Positions 16,543 through 25,405 of a stretch of DNA of 64,000 nucleotides are shown piece after piece; the stretch's first letter is position 1, and every line of letters begins with the position of its first letter. The DNA lies in NCBI RefSeq assembly GCF_023051165.1, contig NZ_JALKIG010000005.1:49975-113974 (forward strand), given 5' to 3'. The notes below the pieces were generated by a model. That model saw only the letters and a list, made by a program, of their open reading frames with translations. It did no database searches and had not been told where the DNA came from. This stretch comes from Veillonella sp. KGMB01456. GTDB taxonomy: Bacteria > Bacillota > Negativicutes > Veillonellales > Veillonellaceae. A program made the position numbers and the translations under genes.

Positions 16543-18693
16543 TTAAATATGCATTACTCGGTCTTTAATTTCTTTAGTACGTCCTTCATTCCAGAAGTTT
16601 TCACCTAAATAACCGCAAGTACGGCGGATTACTGTCAATTTATCACGGTCCGTGTTATGACAACGTGGGCATTCCCAATCATTGTTATCGTTGACTTTAA
16701 TTTCACCGTCAAAACCGCAAACATGACAATAATCTGATTTTGTATTAAATTCCGCATAGGAAATATTATCGTAAATGTATTTAATCATAGTTAATACGGC
16801 CGGAATATTGTTGGTCATATTCGGAATTTCCGCATAAGAAATGCAACCGCCGGTCGACTTTTTCTGGAATTCCGATTCGAATGCAAACTTATCAAATACA
16901 TTAATTTCTTCCCGTACGTTTACATGATAGCTATTTGTGTAATAACCTTTATCAGTAATATCTTCGATTTCACCAAAACGGGCGCGGTCCAAAGAGCTGA
17001 AGCGATTGGTAAGGCTTTCAGCCGGTGTACCGTATAAAGCAAAGCCCATGTTATGACGTTTCTTCCAAGTGTCAATGGCTTCGTTCAAACGATCCATGAC
17101 TTTCATGGCAAATACACGGCCTTTTTCACCGGTATTGGACTCGCCCGTAATAAGCTTCGTTGCTTCGTACATACCGATGTAACCCATAGAAATCGTAGCA
17201 TAACCGCCTTTAAGGAATTTAGCAATCGGTTCGCCTTTTTTAAGACGAGCAATCGCACCGTGCTGCCAATGAATCGGCGATACATCACTGGTTACGTTCT
17301 TCAATAATTCATAACGCAATAATAAGGCTTTTTCAACCAATTTCAAACGTTTATCCAAAATTACAAAGAAACGTTTTTCGCTATGACGTGCCAAAATACC
17401 GATTTGTGGCAAGTTGAGACTTACTACGCCCATGTTGAAACGACCGTCGAATACATACTCGCCCTTTTCGTTTTTCCAAGGAGACAAGAACGCACGGCAA
17501 CCCATTGGGCTGAAAACATTACCTTCGTAATTTTCCTTCATTTTCTTGGCGGAAATATAGTCAGGATACATGCGTTTAGCCGTACATTTAGCAGCCAATT
17601 CCGTTAAATAATAATATGGTGCGTCGGGGTGAATATTGTGTTCATCCAACACATAAATCAATTTAGGGAACGCCGGTGTAATATACACATTCGCTTCGTT
17701 TTTAACGCCCATAATGCGCTGTTTCAAAATTTCTTCATCGATGAGTGCCGCTTCTTTAGCATATTCGCTGTTTGGGTCAAAATGCATAAACAAAGTTACA
17801 AACGGAGCCTGACCGTTCGTCGTCATCAATGTATTAATCTGGTATTGAATAGTCTGAATACCGTCTTTAACTTCTTTGCGCGTACGTTTCCAAGCAATTT
17901 CTTTCGCTTTTTCCATATTCGGTTTCATGTCATAGATTTCAACCTGTTCTTCCAAAACATTGGCTAAAATCTTATCATACGATTTACGTACAAACGGCGC
18001 CAAAATACGGTCGATACCGTTAATACTCTGACCGCCGTACTGACCGGAAGCAACTTGCGCAATAATCTGCGTCGTTACGGTACAAGCAACCTGGAATGAC
18101 TTCGGTGTATCAATCTTCTTACCGTTAATAACAGTACCGTTGGTGAGCATATCTTCCAAATTAATTAAACAGCAGTTGAACATCGGCTGAATGATGTAAT
18201 CCATATCATGGAAGTGAATAGCGCCGCTGTCATGAGCCTGCACGATATCCGCCGGAATTAATTTACGACGGGCAATGTCCTTGCTTACTTCACCGGCAAT
18301 AAGGTCACGCTGTGTGGAAACAATGGCTGCATCCTTGTTGGAGTTTTCATCAATCAATGCTGTGTTGCTGCGATCCAACAAGCCAAATACATCTTTATCG
18401 GTGGTATTTTCTTTACGTTTAAAAGCCTGAACGGCTTTGTAGTTTTCATAAGCACGTGCCGTTGCCGGATTATGGTATTCCAACAATTTGTAATATACCT
18501 GGTCTTCAATAGCATAAATTGTCAATGTTTTGCCGATCTTATGAGCGTATTCTTCGATTTCGTCAGCGATACGCCCCGCCAATCCTTCTTCATATAAACC
18601 GGTACTGCTATTCATGGCTTTTTCGATAGCTATTTCGATTTTTGTTTTATCGAATGGCACTTTCTGGCCATCACGTTTAATTACCTCCAACAC
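16543..18693 (-). CDS. nrdD: anaerobic (class III) ribonucleoside-triphosphate reductase NrdD
   Basis: Reduces ribonucleoside triphosphates to deoxy forms without oxygen. The 716 residues have an N-terminal ATP-cone regulatory domain (about 1-90), the barrel core, a zinc site with CHVCG and CPRC near the C-terminus, and the glycyl-radical motif RTCGYLG with Gly694. The start is GTG at 18691-18693, supported by GGGAGG seven bases upstream. A candidate NrdR box lies 24 bp before the start codon. Confidence 0.97.
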   Translation of the reverse strand: MLEVIKRDGQKVPFDKTKIEIAIEKAMNSSTGLYEEGLAGRIADEIEEYAHKIGKTLTIYAIEDQVYYKLLEYHNPATARAYENYKAVQAFKRKENTTDKDVFGLLDRSNTALIDENSNKDAAIVSTQRDLIAGEVSKDIARRKLIPADIVQAHDSGAIHFHDMDYIIQPMFNCCLINLEDMLTNGTVINGKKIDTPKSFQVACTVTTQIIAQVASGQYGGQSINGIDRILAPFVRKSYDKILANVLEEQVEIYDMKPNMEKAKEIAWKRTRKEVKDGIQTIQYQINTLMTTNGQAPFVTLFMHFDPNSEYAKEAALIDEEILKQRIMGVKNEANVYITPAFPKLIYVLDEHNIHPDAPYYYLTELAAKCTAKRMYPDYISAKKMKENYEGNVFSPMGCRAFLSPWKNEKGEYVFDGRFNMGVVSLNLPQIGILARHSEKRFFVILDKRLKLVEKALLLRYELLKNVTSDVSPIHWQHGAIARLKKGEPIAKFLKGGYATISMGYIGMYEATKLITGESNTGEKGRVFAMKVMDRLNEAIDTWKKRHNMGFALYGTPAESLTNRFSSLDRARFGEIEDITDKGYYTNSYHVNVREEINVFDKFAFESEFQKKSTGGCISYAEIPNMTNNIPAVLTMIKYIYDNISYAEFNTKSDYCHVCGFDGEIKVNDNNDWECPRCHNTDRDKLTVIRRTCGYLGENFWNEGRTKEIKDRVMHI

Positions 18694-18717
18694 GGTAAAG
18701 CCTCCCTAACACTTACT

Positions 18718-18729
18718 ACTAAATATAGT
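18718..18729 (-). promoter_or_regulatory. candidate NrdR box upstream of nrdD
   Basis: ACTATATTTAGT on the minus strand matches the symmetric NrdR core ACTATATATAGT at 11 of 12 positions. Only one clear copy is visible, whereas NrdR boxes usually come in pairs. Confidence 0.45.
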
Positions 18730-18811
18730 ATGTAAATAAAAAAAGATATTGACAAATAAGCAATGACCATTTGGCCACCTAGTTAAATACCCCAGTACTT
18801 ACCTATAAATG

Positions 18812-18847
18812 GAAGCAACCGGTACTTTACAGTCACCAGTTGCTTTC
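18812..18847 (-). terminator. hairpin downstream of the acyl ligase gene
   Basis: AAGCAACTGGT and ACCGGTTGCTT (minus-strand reading) form a stem with an 11-nt loop, 48 bp past the ligase stop. The U-tract is weak. Confidence 0.5.
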
Positions 18848-18894
18848 GTCTTGCTTATTATACAACATCTTGTATCTGATTTCAATATATTATA

Positions 18895-20349
18895 CTATAT
18901 ATTATTTTCATGCTTGACAACACTTTGAAGGTATAATTGCTTTAAACGCACAATATCAACCTTCGAGCAGGCTGTCAAAGGCAGCTCATCAAGCCAAATG
19001 ATATCCTTCGGCCGTTCTTTGGTGAGTAAACGCTCTGATATGGCACCTACTATATCTTGTATAGGGGTGTTACTGTTTTTAACTAAAAAAGCCACCGGTT
19101 GTTCCCCCCGAAGTTCGTCCGGCACACCGATAACCGCCCCCGCCGTTATGCCGTCAATGGCTAATAAACGGCTCTCTAAATACGGAATAGACAGCTTATA
19201 ACCGCCTCGATTAATCATAGCCTGCTTCCGCCCGGTAAAAATCAATCGCCCGCTATCACTAATGTAACCCGTATCTTCCACCGTAAAAGGCAAAGTTAAC
19301 CCTTCTATACCATATGGTGTATCTACATAGATAAAGCTGTCAACGCCTACCGTAACGGTAACGCCCGGAAACGGATAGCCCACCGTGTTCGGTTCTGCCA
19401 ACCACTCTTCGCCGGAGCAATAGGTAATATAATTTAGTTCACTGGCGCCGTAATAAAGAATAAATTCCGTATGCGGTTGTTTAGCTTTGAGCTTATGCAG
19501 TAGTTTAGCATCCAGCGTTTGTGATCCCGTAAAAATCATTCTGAGGGACTGTAACGTATCCTGTAAAACCGCTGTAACCAGACGCAATTTCGTGGGCAAT
19601 AAGTACCAATGAGTCACTTCATATTGCTCACTCAATGTCAGCCAAGTACGGGGCGACATATGAGCCGACGTAACCACCGTGCCCCCTTCATAGATAACCG
19701 ATACAAGGGTATTGAAATTGCCGGTAAAACTTAAACTGCCTTGTTGGAAAATAATCGTACCAAAGTCGATTTTAAAGATTTTATTCTGTGCTTCGAAAAA
19801 ATCCACCCAACTGGCCAACGGCCGCCATAAGATTTTAGGCAAACCGGTGGTGCCCGAAGTAAGCACGCCGAAATCAGCTTTTGGATTGACACTACGGTCA
19901 ATAGTAAAACCGTATTTAGCTTGCAACTGTGCCAGACGTTCATCGCTTAAATCAGGATGACATAGAATGGGTAAGCGTTTCGCTTTCATCGCTCCCAACC
20001 ACTGTACGAATTGCTGCCATACCGAATCAGAGCGGATATACTCAATACGATTGTTAGCTTGCGCGGAATTCGCCTGCCTGGAATGAGACTTCTCGGAATT
20101 CGCCTGCCCCCTGTCTGCTTGCGAAATATCTATTTGCGCCGTATTCGCCAATTCTCGGGCTACTTCACGAATCCCCTTATTCAGCATTTCATAGGTGTAC
20201 GTTGCGTCATCTACAACCAGAACCAACTTATTCGGATAATTCTGAGCCATATAATCGAGACGTTCCCAAAAGGAAAGACCCTTCATAGCAACTTTAGGGT
20301 CATTCAACTCAACGGCCTGAGAGAAGGTTGTTAAATTTTTTTCACGCAT
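18895..20349 (-). CDS. acyl-CoA ligase of the ANL superfamily (YhfT-like)
   Basis: ATP-dependent acyl-CoA synthetase or acyl-acid adenylating enzyme. From the chosen ATG (20347-20349, GGAGG nine bases upstream) it is 484 residues. The P-loop is LTSGTTGLPK, then YYGASEL (A5-like) and the hinge region FTGRKQAMINRGGYKLS. An unusual hydrophilic insert rich in Gln-Ala-Asn-Ser lies near residues 75-100. It overlaps the thiolase stop by 8 bp, so the two are translationally coupled. With bioY and the thiolase it resembles the Bacillus yhfUTS set. Confidence 0.82.
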   Translation of the reverse strand: MREKNLTTFSQAVELNDPKVAMKGLSFWERLDYMAQNYPNKLVLVVDDATYTYEMLNKGIREVARELANTAQIDISQADRGQANSEKSHSRQANSAQANNRIEYIRSDSVWQQFVQWLGAMKAKRLPILCHPDLSDERLAQLQAKYGFTIDRSVNPKADFGVLTSGTTGLPKILWRPLASWVDFFEAQNKIFKIDFGTIIFQQGSLSFTGNFNTLVSVIYEGGTVVTSAHMSPRTWLTLSEQYEVTHWYLLPTKLRLVTAVLQDTLQSLRMIFTGSQTLDAKLLHKLKAKQPHTEFILYYGASELNYITYCSGEEWLAEPNTVGYPFPGVTVTVGVDSFIYVDTPYGIEGLTLPFTVEDTGYISDSGRLIFTGRKQAMINRGGYKLSIPYLESRLLAIDGITAGAVIGVPDELRGEQPVAFLVKNSNTPIQDIVGAISERLLTKERPKDIIWLDELPLTACSKVDIVRLKQLYLQSVVKHENNI

Positions 20350-21472
20350 CACAAACAGCCTCCATTCGTTCAATAAGCATGGCCGTCCCCATACCACCGG
20401 CACCGGCAATAGCACAAATCCCATATCTACCGTTACAGTACTCTAAGGCAGCCATCAAATGGAGCAAAATAATCGCTCCCGAGCAGCCGAATGGATGACC
20501 ATAGGCCAACGCACCGCCCAATTGGTTGTAACGATCCACATAGGCCTTATAATTGCGCTCAAAGAGCACATCAATCACCGCAAAGGCCTCATTCCATTCC
20601 ACCGCATCAATATCATCCATGGTGAGTCCCGTTTTGGCTAGAAGCTGTTCGGTTGCCTGCCACGCCCCTTCAGGACTATATAAAGGATCACCGCCAAAAG
20701 TAATGGCGTCGACCAACTTAAAAGGGCCTACTTCATTACTTAAGGCTACAAAAGCCGCTCCGTCATGAGTAAAACAAGCATTGCCGGCCGTCACCAAGGT
20801 TCCCGGTCCCAAAACAGGCTTCATGCGATTCAATAAGCGTTGTGACAGTCCGGGTCGCACACTTTCATCCACATAGTCTCGCCCCATGTCTAACACATAG
20901 GGCGCTAACAAGCCTTCATCACGAGCTCGCCCGGCCGCTTGTTGGCTCCGCAAGCTCCAATAATCCAACTCTTCTTTGCTCACATCATACTTTTCGATGG
21001 TTCGTTGTGCCCCTTTTAACATAGCCTGCGCATCATTCTCCTGTGGTGAAAACTGAGCCACCATATATTCACCTATTCTGTCATCCCCCGCTGCATAGGT
21101 CCTGAGGGGTTGTAAGGAGCTGCTCTCCGTGCCGCCGGCCAGCACGCAATCCGCCATGCCGCTACGAATCGCGCGAAAGCCCTGAATAATTGCGGCACCG
21201 GCCGAGGCGCACTGCATATCTACCGTATAGGCCGGTGTTTTTTCACCATAACGAGAATTTAAGGCCGTTAACCGGCCAATGTTACCGCCGGTGCCGACCG
21301 CATTGCCACAGATGATTTCAGCCACGTCAGGATACTGTTCATACAACGCATCTAAGACACGAGCCCCCAATATTTCTGGTTTTATCGATTTAAATTGCCC
21401 CTTATAAGAACCAATGGGCGTCCTAAGGCCGCCCATTATGTACACCGGAGACAATGTTTGTTGTGTTTTCAT
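20342..21472 (-). CDS. thiolase / acetyl-CoA acetyltransferase family (YhfS-like)
   Basis: Condenses or cleaves acyl-CoA thioesters. The 376 residues hold the nucleophile Cys in MQCASAGAA (about 86-94), NEAFA (about 293-297), the His of GHPFGCSGA (about 329-337), and the C-terminal proton-shuttle Cys in CAIAGAGGMG. GGAGG precedes the ATG. It lies 26 bp downstream of bioY and overlaps the ligase gene, forming bioY-thiolase-ligase. The acyl substrate is unknown. Confidence 0.9.
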   Translation of the reverse strand: MKTQQTLSPVYIMGGLRTPIGSYKGQFKSIKPEILGARVLDALYEQYPDVAEIICGNAVGTGGNIGRLTALNSRYGEKTPAYTVDMQCASAGAAIIQGFRAIRSGMADCVLAGGTESSSLQPLRTYAAGDDRIGEYMVAQFSPQENDAQAMLKGAQRTIEKYDVSKEELDYWSLRSQQAAGRARDEGLLAPYVLDMGRDYVDESVRPGLSQRLLNRMKPVLGPGTLVTAGNACFTHDGAAFVALSNEVGPFKLVDAITFGGDPLYSPEGAWQATEQLLAKTGLTMDDIDAVEWNEAFAVIDVLFERNYKAYVDRYNQLGGALAYGHPFGCSGAIILLHLMAALEYCNGRYGICAIAGAGGMGTAMLIERMEAVCDA

Positions 21473-21497
21473 AATGCCTCCAACGAGAAATTGTCTC

Positions 21498-22022
21498 TTA
21501 GATATTCAATTTAACCGCTTTCATACCTAACCAAGCAGCAATGCCACATTTAATAAGGTCGCCGGGGATAAACGGCAACACATACCCCGCTATGGCTGCT
21601 TCAAGTCCGATATTGGTTACAATCATGCCACCAATCATACCGAAAATATACGTAATCGGAATGGTAATAACGGCGGAACGCCAAAAATAACTGAAGAAAG
21701 ACGGCGTTTTACCTTTAAGCATACTGAGAATAGTATAGGCAATCGGATAACTGATGTAGTAACCGCCGGCAGGGCCTAGGATTTTACCAAGACCGCTGGT
21801 ACCGCCGGAAAATACCGGCACCCCGATAATGCCCAATAATAAATACACACAAATAGTAATAAAGGCTTCCTTTGGTGGTAATAAAAATCCGATTAAGCAT
21901 AATACCAAAGTGGTAGCCGTTACCATGGCCGGTGAAAACGGAATTGGGAATGAAATATAAGCGGACACACAGGTCAACGCTACGAGTAACGCCATTTTGG
22001 TCAATTTACGAGTATCTGACAT
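21498..22022 (-). CDS. bioY: biotin transporter substrate-binding component BioY
   Basis: Membrane S-component of an ECF biotin importer, with about six hydrophobic helices in 174 residues. Family segments include FPIPFSPAMVTATT, SGGTSGLGKILGPAGGYYISYP and GYVLPFIPGDLIKCGIAAWLG. The ATG at 22020-22022 follows GTGAGG. No energising EcfA/T genes are nearby. A 7-bp-arm inverted repeat resembling a BirA operator lies 53 bp upstream. Confidence 0.95.
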   Translation of the reverse strand: MSDTRKLTKMALLVALTCVSAYISFPIPFSPAMVTATTLVLCLIGFLLPPKEAFITICVYLLLGIIGVPVFSGGTSGLGKILGPAGGYYISYPIAYTILSMLKGKTPSFFSYFWRSAVITIPITYIFGMIGGMIVTNIGLEAAIAGYVLPFIPGDLIKCGIAAWLGMKAVKLNI

Positions 22023-22074
22023 AATAAACAACCTCACAAACTAAAATAATAATCACAAAAATATGAGTGTATTG

Positions 22075-22099
22075 GCTTAACTACAGTTTAATGTTAAGC
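22075..22099 (-). promoter_or_regulatory. candidate BirA operator upstream of bioY
   Basis: GCTTAAC (22075-22081) and GTTAAGC (22093-22099) are perfect inverted arms with an 11-bp spacer. TTAAC/GTTAA half-sites resemble Gram-positive BirA boxes. The site is well placed for repression of bioY and the two genes behind it. Confidence 0.6.
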
Positions 22100-22167
22100 T
22101 ACTCATCAAATAAAAATAACACTCTTAAAAAAAATGAAGCCACACCACAAAGTAAGGAAAACGCAAC

Positions 22168-22707
22168 CTACTTGTAGCTGCAGGTAAACACCGGTCGATG
22201 CGCAGTAAAACCTTGGATGGTGCGACCTGATCTTTGTAAAACAATTGTCTCATCTACAAAGGTAGGCCTACGAAATCGAATCTTCACAGCTGTCACATCC
22301 GTCCCTACAGTTTCAGCTAAATACGCCGCCATGGCCTCCAAAATCTGGCAGCCCGACACAATGGCATTTTCCTGCTGATGAATGCTGTTATGATCTTCTA
22401 CATCCGTCACAAATTCTAAAATTTCAGATCGATTGAATGCTCGCCAAGGCACAACATCAGTCGGTATCTGATAATCCGCCTTCGCCGGTTTCGGCTTCAC
22501 CGGAATTGAATCAGGCGTTAAAACTTTTAATAGTACCGTAAGCGCTTCATTGCCTCTTACCAGCTCAGTTTCATACCACTCACCGTTCTGACGAACTTCG
22601 GTGTGCTCCGCCGGCTCTGCCAAACGTTGCCATTTTAATTGCGCAATCACCATTGAACGGGGTAATTCTCTATCAGCTTCAATCATAGCCTTAAATAACT
22701 CACGCAT
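22168..22707 (-). CDS. MaoC-like hot-dog domain protein
   Basis: A 179-residue protein whose C-terminal half (about 90-179) looks like a MaoC dehydratase/hydratase hot-dog. FNRSEILEFVTDVEDHNSIH carries the Asp and His typical of the hydratase motif, followed by a helix and FRRPTFVDETI. The N-terminal half is not recognised. It lies upstream of bioY on the same strand; with the thiolase and acyl ligase it suggests acyl-CoA chemistry, but it is probably outside the BirA-controlled unit. Confidence 0.6.
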   Translation of the reverse strand: MRELFKAMIEADRELPRSMVIAQLKWQRLAEPAEHTEVRQNGEWYETELVRGNEALTVLLKVLTPDSIPVKPKPAKADYQIPTDVVPWRAFNRSEILEFVTDVEDHNSIHQQENAIVSGCQILEAMAAYLAETVGTDVTAVKIRFRRPTFVDETIVLQRSGRTIQGFTAHRPVFTCSYK

Positions 22708-22797
22708 TTTGGAGCCCCCTCTTTCGCAAATCTACTTAAAATTATATTAAATTCATGCTTATTCGTCAACTACGCGCCATTCTCATTGTTAACAAAT

Positions 22798-22855
22798 AAA
22801 GCCTTTCCCAAAGTGTACTCAAAAGCTGTGAAGTACTTACTTTGAAAAAGGCTTT
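22798..22855 (-). terminator. terminator downstream of galU
   Basis: AAAGCCTTT and AAAGGCTTT form the base of a long hairpin with a second CAAAGT/ACTTTG step inside, just past the galU stop. Confidence 0.7.
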
Positions 22856-22858
22856 TTG

Positions 22859-23725
22859 TTACAATGTTTTAATCAATTCCTGTAAATAGGTACGGAATGA
22901 ATCTTTGCAATGTTCACTGCGCAAGCCATATTCCACGGTGGCTTCCAAATAGCCAAGGCGGTCACCTATATCATAGCGACGGCCTTCGTATTCTAAGGCA
23001 TATACGTCACTCTGCAATGCGGCAAGGCCATCGGTAAGCTGCAATTCACGCCCGGCGCCAAGCGGAGTATTTTCCAACACCCCAAAAATCTCAGGTGTCA
23101 AAATATAACGCCCCAAGACAGCCAAATTAGATGGTGCCAAATCGCGTGACGGTTTTTCAACCAAGCCATCCACTTTATAAATATGAGGCTCAATTTCATG
23201 CCCTGCTACGATACCATAGGAACTTACCTTTGTTTCCGGTACGCGCTGAGTGCCAAGAATCGTGCCGCCCATACGCTCATGACAATCTATTAATTGCTTT
23301 AAACAAGGTTTTTCAGGGTTATATACCACATCATCACCCAGTAATACGGCGAACGGTTCATTGCCTACAAAAGCTTTGGCGCAAAGAATGGCATCACCCA
23401 ATCCACGCGGTGCTTTTTGACGAATAAAGTGAACCCGAATATCCGCCAAGGAACGAACCATGGCCAACTGTTTTTTCTTGCCCTGCTGCTGTAACAACTG
23501 TTCCAATTCAACACTGGTATCGAAATGATCTTCAATGGCTCGTTTATTGCGCCCCGTAATAATTAAAATCTCTTCAATACCGGAAGCCAATGCTTCTTCC
23601 ACAATATATTGAATCGCCGGTGTATCAACAATCGGTAACATTTCTTTAGGCTGTGCTTTGGTCGCCGGTAAAAAACGTGTACCGAAGCCGGCGGCCGGAA
23701 TAATAGCTTTGCGTACTTTGCCCAT
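22859..23725 (-). CDS. galU: UTP-glucose-1-phosphate uridylyltransferase GalU
   Basis: Makes UDP-glucose for LPS and capsule sugars. The 288 residues start MGKVRKAIIPAAGFGTRFLPATK with the nucleotidyltransferase signature GxGTRxLPxTK, and contain LGDDVVYNP and VEKP (about 163-166), the metal and sugar contacts. The length is typical. It is followed downstream by its own terminator, and the envelope genes lie upstream on the same strand. Confidence 0.96.
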   Translation of the reverse strand: MGKVRKAIIPAAGFGTRFLPATKAQPKEMLPIVDTPAIQYIVEEALASGIEEILIITGRNKRAIEDHFDTSVELEQLLQQQGKKKQLAMVRSLADIRVHFIRQKAPRGLGDAILCAKAFVGNEPFAVLLGDDVVYNPEKPCLKQLIDCHERMGGTILGTQRVPETKVSSYGIVAGHEIEPHIYKVDGLVEKPSRDLAPSNLAVLGRYILTPEIFGVLENTPLGAGRELQLTDGLAALQSDVYALEYEGRRYDIGDRLGYLEATVEYGLRSEHCKDSFRTYLQELIKTL

Positions 23726-23834
23726 GTTTGAAAGACCTCACTTTTTTCCGTCATAATAATGATTAAGAGTAATTATGAAGCCATGCCATAGGGCACAGCT
23801 TCATAACCTAAAACATCTATACTTCGTTCAATTA

Positions 23835-25379
23835 CTAGAAATCTTTAGCAACTACCGTATAAGACCATTTTTTCTGTTTAGACTGATATGTGAGCCACCC
23901 TTCAAAGGAGTGCATATCACGATGCCAAGTATAGTCTACATAACGCAACTCACCGGACTGTACATCACGTTTCGTAGTAATCGTAAATGTATCCAAACGA
24001 GTCAGGCGGAAGGAAGCCCCCACCGTAAAGTTATGAAGAATGTCTTCACGGTCAAACGGATATGGCGAATTATCTTTCGGATCAATATTATTCTGACGAT
24101 AACCGGCAAATACGTTAACTCGTGAATTTATTCGCCAATTCGTATTACCGCCCCAGTACGGCATGCTGCGAATATGGTCGTTATAGCCATAGTAATCACG
24201 CTGATAGCCGGCAAAGAAACGTAAATTGGCATTTTTAGCCAATTTAATTGTATCATGGCTTACTTCACCAAAGTACATGTAGTGACTGCCCTTGATGTAA
24301 TCTTCTTTCCAATAACCGGCCGTAGCACCGCCACGAACAGTAAACGGCGTATCGCCAATATGGTACACATTGGTATATACGGAGAATTCCGGTTTCTTTT
24401 CTACCCAAACGGTACGGGCATTTAAAGTGGCCGATTCACGGCTCACGCCGACCGTAGCAACGCCCCAAGGCAAGTAATGACGATAACCGTAACTTGGCTT
24501 AAAGCCTTCCTTGGTCATCCACTGATAACGGAAGAACAATTCACCGTCATCACCAACCGGATATTTAAGACCGCCCTTCAAGCCGAAACCATCGTCGCTG
24601 GAATACGTCGGTCTTGGAATCAAGTCAAACACACTAAATTGACCTTGACGATCATTGCGAAGGGATACTACATATTTCTTCGTACTCATGATTTTACCGT
24701 TTTTAATAAACAGCTTGGCATCATGAATAATGGCTTTATCCCCCGGATACACTTCAATGGTGCTGCCTTCAATACGATAATCGGGCACACCTTTATAGGC
24801 CATAGCATGTTTGGTAGTAACCCAGCCTTTGGTAATAAGGCCCTGATTACCGTCGAATTCTGCTTTTTCAGCTTTCACATAGTATGGTTCTACATAGCCG
24901 ATAACATCAGGTGCCGTCATAGCATTAGTGCCGCTGTTAAATACTAAATCTTGGCCCCGTAAGTCCTTAGTGGCCCCTTTATTTTCCAGGTAATGAAACT
25001 CACCATCCGTCGTATACTCTTGGGATTTAGTATTACCTAACAGCTTTTCACTATGAATTTCACGACTGCCCTGATAAGCATCTACTTTACCGACAGCCAC
25101 AACATTGCCGGTAGCACTGCTGTAATACATGCTGTCCGCATCAACTTTAACAGGTAACTCACTGTCATTTACCGTGGTCACCGGCTTACCGCGACGGACT
25201 ACACGAATAAGACCGCCATCGGACTCGCCCATATTAGCGATGGTTACCGGATTGGAATCGGTTGCAACATCTTGAGCATTTTCATAAACAAGGCCTCTAT
25301 TATCGGCCGCCTGCACGGCTAATAAAGGCATAGCGACTAAAGCGGCACCCAATGCATACTTAGCCTTTTTCATTACCAT
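23835..25379 (-). CDS. LptD/OstA-like outer-membrane protein
   Basis: Probable LPS-assembly or related outer-membrane barrel, 514 residues. A signal peptide (MVMKKAKYALGAALVAMPLLAVQA) is followed by an OstA/LptA-like periplasmic region (about 75-200, VDADSMYYSSATGNVVAVGKV) and a C-terminal part rich in alternating aromatic strands that ends in Phe (VVAKDF), the usual barrel-assembly signal. It is shorter than proteobacterial LptD, as is common in Negativicutes. It is the best single indicator of a diderm envelope in the window. The next gene upstream ends 27 bp away. Confidence 0.8.
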   Translation of the reverse strand: MVMKKAKYALGAALVAMPLLAVQAADNRGLVYENAQDVATDSNPVTIANMGESDGGLIRVVRRGKPVTTVNDSELPVKVDADSMYYSSATGNVVAVGKVDAYQGSREIHSEKLLGNTKSQEYTTDGEFHYLENKGATKDLRGQDLVFNSGTNAMTAPDVIGYVEPYYVKAEKAEFDGNQGLITKGWVTTKHAMAYKGVPDYRIEGSTIEVYPGDKAIIHDAKLFIKNGKIMSTKKYVVSLRNDRQGQFSVFDLIPRPTYSSDDGFGLKGGLKYPVGDDGELFFRYQWMTKEGFKPSYGYRHYLPWGVATVGVSRESATLNARTVWVEKKPEFSVYTNVYHIGDTPFTVRGGATAGYWKEDYIKGSHYMYFGEVSHDTIKLAKNANLRFFAGYQRDYYGYNDHIRSMPYWGGNTNWRINSRVNVFAGYRQNNIDPKDNSPYPFDREDILHNFTVGASFRLTRLDTFTITTKRDVQSGELRYVDYTWHRDMHSFEGWLTYQSKQKKWSYTVVAKDF

Positions 25380-25405
25380 CTTTTACCTACCTCATCTTCA
25401 CTGGA

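Noticed and set aside
24477..24947. A 156-codon frame opposite the LptD-like gene
   Set aside because: It is antisense to a well-supported gene with a signal peptide and barrel ending; codon pattern is that of a shadow.
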